Below, piece after piece: positions 46,435 through 55,372 of a DNA stretch of 64,000 nucleotides. Position 1 is the first letter of the stretch. Each line of letters opens with the position of its first letter. Source of the stretch: an uncultured Polaribacter sp. (GTDB lineage Bacteria; Bacteroidota; Bacteroidia; Flavobacteriales; Flavobacteriaceae); contig OX044355.1 of NCBI GenBank assembly GCA_943846595.1, positions 2,161,501 through 2,225,500 of the forward strand. The letters run 5' to 3'. The notes below the pieces were generated by a model. It did not search any database. It had not been told where the DNA came from and saw nothing but the letters and a program-made list of their open reading frames with translations. The translations under genes and the position numbers were made by a program.

Positions 46435-47067
46435 ATGAATACGATTGAAAGTTTACAATGGCGCTATGCTACGAAAAAATTTGATACCAATAAAAAGTTG
46501 TCAAACACCCAAATAAATACCTTAAAAGAAGCATTTAATTTAACGGCAACTTCCTACGGCCTTCAGCCAATAAAATTAGTTGTTATCCAACATAAAAAGA
46601 TACAAGAAAGACTTGTTTCAGCCTCTTGGAATCAGCAACAAATTGCTCAGGCTTCGCATGTTTTAGTCATTTGTATTCAAGATGACTTCACTTCTAAAGA
46701 GGTAGAAAATTATTTTGACCTCGTTAAGAAAACAAGAAATACTCCTGACGAAGTTTTAAGCTCTTTTAGATCATTTTTAGTTGCTGAAATAGATAAAAAA
46801 ACTCCTACAGAATTGAATATCTGGAACAAAAACCAGGCCTATTTAGCCTTGGGTAACTTACTTACAGTTTGTGCATTAGAGCAAATAGATGCCTGTCCAA
46901 TGGAGGGTTTTATTCCAGAACAATATGACGAAATTCTAGGGTTAAAAGCGCATGGATTAACGTCTACTCTGGTTTTACCTGTTGGCTTCAGAGCCGATGA
47001 TGATGCCATGAAAGAACTTGCAAAAGTTCGTAAGAACCTTGAAGATTCTATCCTCGAAATTTCGTAA
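46435..47067 (+). CDS. NAD(P)H-dependent oxidoreductase, nitroreductase family
   Basis: A 210-residue FMN-binding protein of the NfsB/nitroreductase type. The start MNTIESLQWRYATKKFD holds the RYxTKxF flavin-phosphate motif. The middle includes TATSYGLQPIKLVVIQ and LALGNLLTVCALEQIDACPMEG, and the end LPVGFRADDDAMKELAKVRK matches the second flavin-binding region. Such enzymes reduce nitroaromatics and quinones; the native substrate is not known. The ATG at 46435 is chosen over the TTG at 46414 because the -7 element covers the latter. It precedes pepD by about 30 bp. Confidence 0.92.
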   Translation: MNTIESLQWRYATKKFDTNKKLSNTQINTLKEAFNLTATSYGLQPIKLVVIQHKKIQERLVSASWNQQQIAQASHVLVICIQDDFTSKEVENYFDLVKKTRNTPDEVLSSFRSFLVAEIDKKTPTELNIWNKNQAYLALGNLLTVCALEQIDACPMEGFIPEQYDEILGLKAHGLTSTLVLPVGFRADDDAMKELAKVRKNLEDSILEIS

Positions 47068-47099
47068 TTTTATATTTCAAAAAATACCCAATTACACTT

Positions 47100-48563
47100 A
47101 TGAGTAAAGCTGTTAGAAATCAAGAGCCAAAAGAGGTTTGGAATCATTTTGCAGACTTAAATGCGGTACCGCGCCCTTCGAAAAAAGAAGAACGTGTTAT
47201 TGAGTTTATGGTTGCCTTTGGAAAAAAACTAGGCCTAAAAACTTTTGTAGATACTGTTGGTAATGTAATAATTACAAAACCAGCAACGAAAGGTTTTGAA
47301 GATAGAAAAACGGTCGTATTACAAAGTCATTTGGACATGGTACATCAAAAAAATGCAGCCACAAATTTTGATTTTGAAACACAGGGTATTGAGATGCTCG
47401 TATCGGGAGATTGGATTACAGCAAACGGAACTACCCTAGGGGCAGATAATGGTTTAGGAGTCGCTTCTATAATGGCTATTTTATCTTCAAAAACGATATC
47501 GCACCCAAATCTGGAAGCGTTGTTTACTATTGATGAAGAAACAGGAATGACGGGTGCAAAGGGATTAAAAAGCGGTCTTTTAAAAGGAGCTATTTTACTT
47601 AACCTCGATACAGAAGAGGATGACGAAATAGGAATGGGATGTGCTGGTGGTATCGATGTGACGGCAAGAAGAACGTATACTGAAGAAGAAACTCCAGAAA
47701 ACACTACCGCATTTACAATTACGGTTAACGGATTAAATGGCGGACACTCTGGAATGGAAATCCATAAAGGCTTAGGAAATGCCAATAAAATAATGAACCG
47801 TGTTTTGTTTGACGGATTTACTAATTTTGGACTTAGGATTTCTGAGATAAATGGTGGGAGTTTACGAAATGCAATTCCAAGAGAAAGCACAGCAACAATC
47901 ATCATAGATGCCATTTCGGTTGCAGCTTTTCATTTTGAAACCGAACTACTTATCAACAATATTAAAGAAGAGTTTTCAACAATAGAACCCAATTTAAAGA
48001 TTAGTATTTCGCCAACTACTTTGCCAAAAAAAGTAATGGAAACAGGGGTTCAAGAAGGTTTTATAAAATCGATCTACGGGGCTTTAAATGGCGTATATCG
48101 TATGAGCCCTGACATTACCGATTTAGTAGAAACATCAAATAATATCGCCCGTGTTATTGTAAAGGAAGGCGCTATAAAGATCGGTTGCTTGACCAGGTCG
48201 TCTTCTGAAAGCAACAAAACAGATTTAGCAAATTCTTTGCACGCTGTTTTTGAAATGGCAGGTTTCGAGGTTGAGTTGTCTGGAGATTATCCAGGATGGC
48301 AGCCCAATATTACATCAGAAATACTAGAAATTGTTGCTAATTTATATGAAGATTTGCATGGAGAAAAAGCGCGAATAGCTGCTTGCCACGCAGGCTTAGA
48401 ATGTGGAATTTTGGGGCAAAATTATCCAGAAATGGACATGATTTCTTTTGGTCCAACAATTCTGGGGGCACATTCTCCGGATGAAAGAGCAGGGATTACT
48501 TCTACTCAAAAATTTTGGAAGTTTTTAAAAGAAATTTTAAAGAATATCCCCAAAAATCAATAA
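47100..48563 (+). CDS. pepD: Aminoacyl-histidine dipeptidase (PepD family)
   Basis: A 487-residue M20 peptidase that hydrolyses Xaa-His and other dipeptides in the cytoplasm. Metal ligands lie in the expected segments: SHLDMVHQKN, GADNGLGVASIMAIL, IDEETGMTGAKGLK and NLDTEEDDEIGMGCAGG. The lid/dimerisation domain starts LNGGHSGMEIHKG and the last ligand region is FGPTILGAHSPDERA. All appear intact. It lies about 30 bp after the nitroreductase gene; no signal peptide. Confidence 0.94.
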   Translation: MSKAVRNQEPKEVWNHFADLNAVPRPSKKEERVIEFMVAFGKKLGLKTFVDTVGNVIITKPATKGFEDRKTVVLQSHLDMVHQKNAATNFDFETQGIEMLVSGDWITANGTTLGADNGLGVASIMAILSSKTISHPNLEALFTIDEETGMTGAKGLKSGLLKGAILLNLDTEEDDEIGMGCAGGIDVTARRTYTEEETPENTTAFTITVNGLNGGHSGMEIHKGLGNANKIMNRVLFDGFTNFGLRISEINGGSLRNAIPRESTATIIIDAISVAAFHFETELLINNIKEEFSTIEPNLKISISPTTLPKKVMETGVQEGFIKSIYGALNGVYRMSPDITDLVETSNNIARVIVKEGAIKIGCLTRSSSESNKTDLANSLHAVFEMAGFEVELSGDYPGWQPNITSEILEIVANLYEDLHGEKARIAACHAGLECGILGQNYPEMDMISFGPTILGAHSPDERAGITSTQKFWKFLKEILKNIPKNQ

Positions 48564-48682
48564 AAAAGTGTCTTTTTTATTCAAAATATAGTATTTTACA
48601 TTTTTATGATGTTTTTAACAACTTTGATTTAAAAAAAACAGAATAAAGTGTATTTTTACTTTTTACAAAAATTGACTATTTA

Positions 48683-49447
48683 ATGGGAAAAATAATTGCA
48701 ATCGCAAATCAAAAAGGAGGTGTTGGTAAAACTACTACGAGCATAAATCTTGCAGCCTGTTTAGGAGTATTAGAGAAGAAAGTACTGCTTATCGATGCCG
48801 ATCCTCAAGCGAATGCTTCCTCTGGACTGGGAATCGATGTAGCATCTGTTGAGTTAGGTACTTATCAAGTGTTAGAGCATACGACTGAAGCAAAAAATGC
48901 AATTGTGAAAACTGCTTCTCCAAATCTTGATATTATTCCAGCACATATTGATTTGGTTGCCATTGAAATTGAACTGGTAGACCGACCAGAAAGAGAATAC
49001 ATGCTTAAAAAAGCACTGGATAGCGTGAAGGATTCGTATGACTATATTTTAATTGATTGCGCGCCTTCTCTGGGCTTAATTACCTTAAATTCTTTGGTAG
49101 CAGCAGACTCAGTAATAATTCCAATTCAATGTGAATATTTTGCACTGGAGGGTTTGGGAAAATTATTGAATACGGTAAAAAGCATTCAAAAGATACATAA
49201 TAAAGATTTAGAAATTGAGGGCCTATTGTTAACAATGTTCGATTCTCGCTTGAGGTTGTCAAACCAAGTTGTTGATGAAGTTAGAAAACACTTTTCGATC
49301 ATGGTTTTTGAAACGATTATCAGAAGAAATATTCGTTTGAGTGAGGCACCAAGTTATGGTGAAAGTATCATTGCATATGATGCAACGAGTAAAGGTGCTG
49401 TAAACTACTTGAACTTAGCCCAAGAATTGATTAAAAAAAACGTATAG
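48683..49447 (+). CDS. parA: Chromosome partitioning ATPase ParA (Soj)
   Basis: A 254-residue Walker-type ATPase that drives segregation of ParB-bound origins. The deviant Walker A motif is KGGVGKTTTSINLAA near residue 10, the A' motif is LLIDADPQANASSGLG and Walker B is YDYILIDCAPSLGLIT. It is followed immediately by parB, whose ATG comes one base after the stop. The parAB pair is chromosomal in type and begins a six-gene run to the WbqC gene. No parS site was found by eye. Confidence 0.97.
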   Translation: MGKIIAIANQKGGVGKTTTSINLAACLGVLEKKVLLIDADPQANASSGLGIDVASVELGTYQVLEHTTEAKNAIVKTASPNLDIIPAHIDLVAIEIELVDRPEREYMLKKALDSVKDSYDYILIDCAPSLGLITLNSLVAADSVIIPIQCEYFALEGLGKLLNTVKSIQKIHNKDLEIEGLLLTMFDSRLRLSNQVVDEVRKHFSIMVFETIIRRNIRLSEAPSYGESIIAYDATSKGAVNYLNLAQELIKKNV

Positions 49448-50332
49448 ATGGCAAAAGCAACAAGAAAACAAGCATTGGGTAGAGGGTTATCCGCTTTGTT
49501 AAAAGAACCTTCAGAGAAGATTTCTGCATCCGAAAAAAATACGAATACAATTGTTGGAAGTATTGTTGAAATTGAATTGGATTTAATAACGGTAAACCCC
49601 TTCCAGCCAAGATCCTATTTTGACGAAGAATCCTTAGGAGAATTAGCAAGTTCAATTAAAGAATTGGGAGTCATACAACCCATTACTGTAAGAAAATTGG
49701 AAGAAAATACATTTCAATTGGTTTCAGGAGAAAGGCGTTTTAGAGCCTCCAAGCTTATTGGAAACAAAACGATTCCTGCATACATAAGACTTGCAAACGA
49801 TCAGGAAATGCTAGAAATGGCGTTGGTTGAAAACATTCAACGTAAAAACTTAGATCCAATTGAAGTTGCACTTTCTTATCAACGTTTGATGGATGAAATT
49901 CAACTGACTCAAGAAGCATTAAGCACTCGAGTTGGTAAAAAACGCTCTACAGTGACCAACTATTTGAGGTTGCTAAAATTGGATCCTATTTTACAAACAG
50001 GAATGCGTGATGGTTTTATTTCTATGGGACACGGAAGAGCGATCATAAATATTGAAAACACGGAAGATCAATTAAAAATTTACGAGAAAATTATTCGCGA
50101 AAAACTGTCTGTAAGACAAACAGAAGAATTGGTGAAAAATCTAAAATCAACTGTAACTCCAAAAAGTAAAAAGAATGAAGCACCATCATTTATCAAAGAA
50201 AATATTCAGGAAATTAACACCTTTTTTGGACATAAAGTAGCCATTACTGTTGGTGAAAATGGTAAGGGAAAACTGACCATTCCTTTTCACTCTGAAGAAG
50301 ACTTTAACCGAATAAAAAACCTATTAAAATAG
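49448..50332 (+). CDS. parB: Chromosome partitioning protein ParB
   Basis: A 294-residue DNA-binding CTPase of the ParB/Spo0J family. It starts RKQALGRGLSALLKE, then the N-terminal CTP domain with NPFQPRSYFDEESL, QPITVRKL and GERRFRASKL (the GERRxRA motif), and the HTH region EALSTRVGKKRSTVTNYLRLL. The C-terminal dimerisation domain ends near KGKLTIPFHSEEDFNRIKNLL. Complete. It overlaps the following DUF5683 gene by one base. Confidence 0.97.
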   Translation: MAKATRKQALGRGLSALLKEPSEKISASEKNTNTIVGSIVEIELDLITVNPFQPRSYFDEESLGELASSIKELGVIQPITVRKLEENTFQLVSGERRFRASKLIGNKTIPAYIRLANDQEMLEMALVENIQRKNLDPIEVALSYQRLMDEIQLTQEALSTRVGKKRSTVTNYLRLLKLDPILQTGMRDGFISMGHGRAIINIENTEDQLKIYEKIIREKLSVRQTEELVKNLKSTVTPKSKKNEAPSFIKENIQEINTFFGHKVAITVGENGKGKLTIPFHSEEDFNRIKNLLK

Positions 50333-50934
50333 TGCTTCAAAAAAAGATACTCTTTTCGATATTTGTTTTATTAATCACAAATCATCTTTTTTCTCAAAAA
50401 GATTCTACGGCTGTAAAAGAGAAAACCGTGAAAGAGAAAATTGAAGTTCCGCAAGGGGTTTACAATCCGTTATCTCCTTCAAAAGCTGCATTTTATTCTG
50501 CAATTTTACCTGGGATGGGGCAGATTTACAATAAAAAATACTGGAAAGCTCCTATTGTTTGGGGAGTCTTAGGAGGAACTACTTATTTATACATAGACAA
50601 TAATAGTATTTACAAAAGATATCGTACGGCCTTCAAATTAAGGAAAGCGGGACTTCAAGACGAATTCACACTCATTGATGCTGCTGGAAATACCACTGTT
50701 TTAATCTCCGAAGCGGGCTTGGAAAGTGCTCAAAAACAATTAAGAGAAAACCGTGATTTAGCTTTATTATCTTCAGTATTGGTCTATGTTTTACAAATTG
50801 TAGAAGCAAGTGTCAATGCACACTTACTTCAATTTAATACGGATGATAATCTAACCTTTAAACCTGCCGTAATTCCGGACAATATGAATTTTGCAAACAC
50901 TGCAGTAGGCTTCAACTTAAAATACCAGTTTTAA
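50332..50934 (+). CDS. DUF5683 domain membrane protein
   Basis: A 200-residue protein from a GTG start that overlaps the parB stop by one base. It begins with a hydrophobic signal segment (KKILFSIFVLLITNHLFSQ), then the conserved block PSKAAFYSAILPGMGQIYNKKYWKAPIVWG, and another hydrophobic segment near ALLSSVLVYVLQIVEASVNAHL. The end (NTAVGFNLKYQF) has the F-terminated pattern of outer-membrane proteins. DUF5683 is restricted to Bacteroidetes as far as I know and usually sits between parB and dapB, as here. Function is unknown. Confidence 0.88.
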   Translation: MLQKKILFSIFVLLITNHLFSQKDSTAVKEKTVKEKIEVPQGVYNPLSPSKAAFYSAILPGMGQIYNKKYWKAPIVWGVLGGTTYLYIDNNSIYKRYRTAFKLRKAGLQDEFTLIDAAGNTTVLISEAGLESAQKQLRENRDLALLSSVLVYVLQIVEASVNAHLLQFNTDDNLTFKPAVIPDNMNFANTAVGFNLKYQF

Positions 50935-50936
50935 AT

Positions 50937-51638
50937 ATGAAAATTGCTTTATTAGGATATGGTCGAATGGGGAAAGAGATTGAGAAAATTGCAATCTCTC
51001 GCGGACATACCATCGTTATAAAAAGTGAAGGAAACTCAAAATACGATATCAATATTGCAGACATTGCGATTGATTTCAGCATTCCAGATTCCGCATTTAA
51101 TAACATTTCAAACTGTATAAACCATCAAATCCCAGTAATTTCTGGAACCACAGGTTGGTTAGACAAATACGCAGACGCCGTTGCGCTTTGTAAAGAAAAG
51201 AAAGGCGCTTTTATCTATGCCTCAAATTTTAGTTTGGGTGTAAATATTTTCTTTGAACTCAACAATCAATTGGCAAAAATGATGCGCCAATTAAAGGATT
51301 ATAATGTTTCTATAGAAGAAATTCATCATACTAAAAAATTAGACGCACCAAGTGGGACGGCAATTACTTTAGCGGAAAGCATTGTAAAAAACACAGCTTT
51401 TACAGGTTGGGAATTGAACAAAGCAACAACTGCAGAAAACCTACCCATCCATGCTAAAAGAATTCCTGAAGTTCCGGGTACGCATACAGTATCCTATACT
51501 TCAGAAATTGATGAGATCCATATTAATCATACTGCAAAAAACAGACAAGGCTTTGCTTTGGGTGCTGTGATTGCTGCAGAATGGTTGCGAAACAAAGAAG
51601 GAGTATATTCCATGAAGGATGTATTAAACATTGGTTAA
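50937..51638 (+). CDS. dapB: 4-hydroxy-tetrahydrodipicolinate reductase
   Basis: A 233-residue enzyme of the lysine and diaminopimelate pathway that reduces the dihydrodipicolinate intermediate with NAD(P)H. The cofactor loop GYGRMGKEIEKIA is at residue 7, and the catalytic segment is EIHHTKKLDAPSGTAITLAE with the His and Lys pair. The protein is slightly shorter than the 260-270 residues of proteobacterial enzymes, as is usual in Bacteroidetes. It starts 2 bp after the DUF5683 gene and precedes lepB by about 80 bp. Confidence 0.96.
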   Translation: MKIALLGYGRMGKEIEKIAISRGHTIVIKSEGNSKYDINIADIAIDFSIPDSAFNNISNCINHQIPVISGTTGWLDKYADAVALCKEKKGAFIYASNFSLGVNIFFELNNQLAKMMRQLKDYNVSIEEIHHTKKLDAPSGTAITLAESIVKNTAFTGWELNKATTAENLPIHAKRIPEVPGTHTVSYTSEIDEIHINHTAKNRQGFALGAVIAAEWLRNKEGVYSMKDVLNIG

Positions 51639-51716
51639 AAGTGGACCTAGTTCAAGAGAACAACTCCTCATTAGAATAAAATAAACTCTTTTTAAAAAAA
51701 GATAAAATATACGATT

Positions 51717-53447
51717 ATGACATTTACTCAGTGGTTTCTTTTTTTTATAGCAATACAAGTTATCCATTTTTTAGGAACTTGGAAGTTATATGTAAAAGCG
51801 GGCAGAAAAGCTTGGGAGGCTATCATCCCTATTTACAATGGAATTGTTTTGATGCAAATTATAAATCGCCCAAAATGGTGGGTGCTCCTATTATTTATTC
51901 CTGTCGTAAATCTACTAATGTTCTTGGTTATTTGGATAGAAACTATACGAACTTTTGGTTTCTATAAAAGATTGGATTCGCTTTTAGTCATAACAACATT
52001 AGGAGGTTATATCTTCTATATAAATTATGCAACGGAAGCAACTTACAATGCAAAAAGAAGTATCAAACCTCGCTCTGAATTGGGCGAATGGGTCAGCTCA
52101 ATTACCTTTGCAATTATTGCTGCTACCTTGGTACATACCTACTTTATGCAACCTTTTACCATCCCAAGTTCTTCGCTGGAGAAATCTTTGTTAGTAGGGG
52201 ATTATTTATTTGTTAGCAAATTTCATTATGGTGCAAGAATTCCTTCTACAGTAATAGCGGCGCCCATGGTGCATGACACCATTCCCGAAATCCCAATTCC
52301 ATTCACAGGGATCTCCTTAAACAAATCTTTTGGATCTTATTTCAACGCACCTCAATTGCCTCATATGCGATTGCCTGGCTTTCAAAAAATAAAGAACAAT
52401 GATATTGTTTGTTTTAATTGGCCCGCTGATTCATTAAAGACCATGTGGGGAGATAATTCTGGTGAATTCACCGACAAACCCATTGATAAGAAAACCAACT
52501 ATGTAAAACGATGTGTCGCTATTGCTGGGGATACCTTAGAAATAAGAAATGGTTTTGTATATATAAATGGGAAGAAAAATACTTTGCCAGAAAGAGCAAA
52601 ACTTCAATTTAAGCACACAGTGTATTCTAAAAAAGGAATTAGTACTGAAAAAATATTACGATATACAGGCAAAGAATTTGAAAGCAAATTCATTGTTGAC
52701 TTTAAGAGTAATGAGGAGTTTAATGAAATGGGAAGACACCTTTCTGGAAGAAAAATATTGGAAGGTAATAAATTTAGAATCACCACCTATGATTTCAAAA
52801 ATGTATTAGCGGTTGCAAAGAAGTATGGTTCAACAATTTCTGAAATTAAGACCAATAATAGGATTGTTAATTTAACATTAGAGATTGCAGAGAAATTAGA
52901 AAAGGATTCAGAAGTAGATAGTGTTGTTCAGATCATCCATGAAATAGATCCGGCTATCTTCCCTCAAATTGATAGTAATGAATGGAGTCAAGACAATATG
53001 GGACCAATTTATGTACCCAAAAAAGGAGTTACAGTAAAGATTAATGATGAGAACCTGCCCTACTACCAACAAATCATAGAACTCTATGAAAACAATAATT
53101 TGGTTACCAATAATGGCGTCATATACATCAATGGAAAAAAAGCGGACTCCTATACATTTCAACAAGATTATTACTGGTTAATGGGAGATAATAGACACAA
53201 TTCTTTGGATTCAAGATATTGGGGATTTGTCCCTTTTGATCATGTATTAGGAAAACCGGTAATGATCTGGTTTAGTTGGGATGCAGACGCACCCACCTTT
53301 ATGGCAAAACTAAAATCAATTCGTTGGGATAGAATGTTTACAACTGTTGGTGGAGATGGTGCACCTGTTTCCTACAGATATGTAGCTTTGGCATTGCTTT
53401 TACTCTACTTTGCATATAGTATTTATAAGAAAAAGAAAACTGTGTAA
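51717..53447 (+). CDS. lepB: Signal peptidase I, extended Bacteroidetes form
   Basis: A 576-residue protease that removes signal peptides at the inner membrane. The N-terminus adds a DUF5684-like membrane region (about 1-105) before the peptidase's own helix (about 128-147). The Ser motif reads IPSSSLEKSLLVGD with the nucleophile at S153, followed by Leu154 where most family members have Met. The Lys segment is TNYVKRCVAIAGDTL, and a late box is YYWLMGDNRHNSLDSRYWG. About 180 extra residues lie between the last two boxes. It ends with a further membrane helix near ALALLLLYFAYSIY. Its end overlaps the WbqC gene by one base. Confidence 0.93.
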   Translation: MTFTQWFLFFIAIQVIHFLGTWKLYVKAGRKAWEAIIPIYNGIVLMQIINRPKWWVLLLFIPVVNLLMFLVIWIETIRTFGFYKRLDSLLVITTLGGYIFYINYATEATYNAKRSIKPRSELGEWVSSITFAIIAATLVHTYFMQPFTIPSSSLEKSLLVGDYLFVSKFHYGARIPSTVIAAPMVHDTIPEIPIPFTGISLNKSFGSYFNAPQLPHMRLPGFQKIKNNDIVCFNWPADSLKTMWGDNSGEFTDKPIDKKTNYVKRCVAIAGDTLEIRNGFVYINGKKNTLPERAKLQFKHTVYSKKGISTEKILRYTGKEFESKFIVDFKSNEEFNEMGRHLSGRKILEGNKFRITTYDFKNVLAVAKKYGSTISEIKTNNRIVNLTLEIAEKLEKDSEVDSVVQIIHEIDPAIFPQIDSNEWSQDNMGPIYVPKKGVTVKINDENLPYYQQIIELYENNNLVTNNGVIYINGKKADSYTFQQDYYWLMGDNRHNSLDSRYWGFVPFDHVLGKPVMIWFSWDADAPTFMAKLKSIRWDRMFTTVGGDGAPVSYRYVALALLLLYFAYSIYKKKKTV

Positions 53448-54043
53448 TGGGTTTATTTTTACCAACGTATTTCCCTCCTATTTCTCAATTTTCAGAAATA
53501 GTGCGATTTAATGAAATTACCTTTGAGGTCGAAGATAATTTCCAGAAACAAAGCTACCGAAATCGTTGTTATATTTATGGTGCCAATGGACAACAAATGC
53601 TCAACATTCCAATACAGAAAAACAATCGTGTCGAAAAACAGAAAACAAAAGACACAAGGGTTGACAACAATGTAAAATGGCAAGATCAACACTTTAAATC
53701 GTTGAAAGCCTCCTACAATTGCTCTCCTTTTTTTGAGTTTTTTGAAGATGATTTACAGCGCATTTATAATAAAAAATATCATTTTTTAAATGATCTTAAT
53801 TTTGATGCTTTTTTATTTTTGACTGATGCACTCCAATTAGAAATTAAAACTAAAAAGACCGCAGAATATCAACATCACAATATTGAAAATGACTTTCGAT
53901 TTCTTGCAAACGTGAAACAAAAAACACTAAAAAAACACCCTCCTTACATACAAGTTTTTTCTGACAAGCATGGTTTTCTTCCTAACCTATCAATATTAGA
54001 CCTGTTATTTATGGAAGGCCCAAATGCTATTAGTTATTTATAA
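53447..54043 (+). CDS. WbqC family protein
   Basis: A 198-residue protein of the WbqC family, whose members are found in O-antigen or surface-polysaccharide regions and near lepB in Flavobacteriia. The early segment (LPTYFPPISQFSEIVR) is the family hallmark, with QSYRNRCYIYGANGQQML and the conserved region KWQDQHFKSLKASYNCSPFF. No catalytic mechanism is established. The start ATG overlaps the lepB stop by one base, so it is translationally coupled to lepB. Confidence 0.88.
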   Translation: MGLFLPTYFPPISQFSEIVRFNEITFEVEDNFQKQSYRNRCYIYGANGQQMLNIPIQKNNRVEKQKTKDTRVDNNVKWQDQHFKSLKASYNCSPFFEFFEDDLQRIYNKKYHFLNDLNFDAFLFLTDALQLEIKTKKTAEYQHHNIENDFRFLANVKQKTLKKHPPYIQVFSDKHGFLPNLSILDLLFMEGPNAISYL

Positions 54044-54383
54044 TTTTTATGTTTTTTTTTGATTTTTTTATATTTTTTAATAATTTTTTATATAAATTTG
54101 AAAAAACTATTCATTTACTGACAGCTACCCCAGTGATAAGTAATTAGATGCTATTAATACAAAAAAAATTGTTCTAAATACTCTTGTATAATAGAATATA
54201 GTTTTAAAATGATAGCGTATATTAACATGTTTAATGGGCTTGCATATTATTGTGACAGTAGGTAAAAAGTTTATAATGTAAATTTTACCTCGTAAAAATT
54301 TATTCAAAAAAAACAATAATCAAAAGATTCTTATTATTTTTAGGATTTATTAGAGGTTAGGACTGTTATAAATATTTGATAAT
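54044..54383. other. Very AT-rich intergenic region before the Crp-like regulator
   Basis: A 340-bp region with long T and A runs and no ORF of note. One TAAATTTG on the + strand (54093-54100) fits the -7 promoter pattern but would give a leader of about 280 nt. I see no terminator after WbqC and no repeat. Confidence 0.4.
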
Positions 54384-54971
54384 ATGGAATTCATAACTGA
54401 TTTAATTTCGGAGAACAACAAATTACCCGTTAAAACTATTACTAATTTTAAAAACCTACTTTCCTTTCAAAACGTGAAGAAAAAACATGTTTTAGCGAAA
54501 GCTGGTGAAACTCCTAGTGAGTTTTACATCTTAAAAAAAGGAGTTGTTCGCTCTTATTTTTTAGATAAGAAAGGAAGAGAAGTCATTCAGTCACTAACTG
54601 TAGGAGGAGCTTCTACTGGAGCATTTTCTGGTTTAATTTTAGACAAGCCTTCTAGAATATATTATGACTGCCTAACTGACTGCGAGTTTTATGTTGGTGA
54701 TTTTAAAGCATTCAAAAAACTGACATTAAAAGACATCAATATCAGTTTATTGTACACTAAAGTTTTGGAAGACGCTTTTATTAAAAAAGAGAAAAGAATT
54801 TATGAACTTTCAATGCTAGACGCAACAGATCGATACCTAAAAATCAGAAAAGATTTACCGAATATCGAAAAACAAATACCGCAATATCAAATTGCTTCTT
54901 TTTTAAATATTACACCAGTACAGTTAAGTAGAATCCGAAAAGATCTACTCATGAAAAGAGTGCGTAAATAG
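54384..54971 (+). CDS. Crp/Fnr-family transcriptional regulator
   Basis: A 195-residue regulator. The cyclic-nucleotide-like jelly-roll domain (about 20-120) contains KHVLAKAGETPSEFYILKKGVVRSYF, the common pattern in Bacteroidetes Crp-like proteins. The C-terminal HTH reads QYQIASFLNITPVQLSRIRKDL, the recognition-helix region. There are no cysteine clusters for an iron-sulphur centre. The effector and targets are unknown. It is monocistronic and ends before a strong terminator. Confidence 0.92.
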   Translation: MEFITDLISENNKLPVKTITNFKNLLSFQNVKKKHVLAKAGETPSEFYILKKGVVRSYFLDKKGREVIQSLTVGGASTGAFSGLILDKPSRIYYDCLTDCEFYVGDFKAFKKLTLKDINISLLYTKVLEDAFIKKEKRIYELSMLDATDRYLKIRKDLPNIEKQIPQYQIASFLNITPVQLSRIRKDLLMKRVRK

Positions 54972-55023
54972 TTTTTCACATTCAAAATACGAACTTTACC
55001 GAATTGTAATCCATTACAAACAT

Positions 55024-55052
55024 AAAAAAGACTTATATATTAAGTCTTTTTT
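55024..55052 (+). terminator. Terminator after the Crp-like regulator
   Basis: AAAAAAGACTTA pairs with TAAGTCTTTTTT around a TATAT loop, 52 bp after the regulator stop. The 3' arm supplies the T run. Confidence 0.85.
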
Positions 55053-55063
55053 GCTTTTCAATA

Positions 55064-55372
55064 ATGATTTTTAAAAACTCGCTTCATTACGGACTTCATT
55101 TTGTTATACCGCTTCTCATTGCTTATTTTCTCTTTAAAAAAAATTGGAAAAAGGTATATGTGATTTTCTTGCTTTCGATGTTGGTCGACTTGGATCATCT
55201 GTTTGCAACTCCTATTTTCGACAAAGGAAGATGCAGTATCAACTTTCACCCACTACATTCTTATATTGCGATTGCATGCTACACAATTGGGTTGCTCTTC
55301 AAGAAAACAAGAATTATTGGGTTTGCATTCCTACTACATATGCTTACTGATGGGCTAGATTGCTATTTGTAA
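55064..55372 (+). CDS. DUF6122 family membrane protein
   Basis: A 102-residue protein with several hydrophobic helices. It has the family's histidine and aspartate positions: SLHYGLHFVIPLLIAYF, VDLDHLFATPIFD, NFHPLHSYIA and the C-terminal LHMLTDGLDCYL. The His/Asp pattern resembles membrane-bound metal-dependent hydrolases (YdjM-like), but no activity is known. The end overlaps the convergent flippase gene by 10 bp. No separate promoter was identified. Confidence 0.85.
   Translation: MIFKNSLHYGLHFVIPLLIAYFLFKKNWKKVYVIFLLSMLVDLDHLFATPIFDKGRCSINFHPLHSYIAIACYTIGLLFKKTRIIGFAFLLHMLTDGLDCYL

Noticed and set aside
47345..47914. 189-codon ORF antisense to pepD
   Set aside because: It is a shadow frame of the well-supported peptidase gene, with no RBS, promoter or family match.
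48564..48682. parS site or origin near parAB
   Set aside because: I looked for the palindrome TGTTNCACGTGNAACA in the surroundings and saw none by eye; AT-richness alone is not evidence for an origin.
54093..54100. Firm promoter for the Crp-like regulator
   Set aside because: TAAATTTG fits the -7 pattern, but it would need a 280-nt leader and lies in sequence so AT-rich that chance matches are expected.
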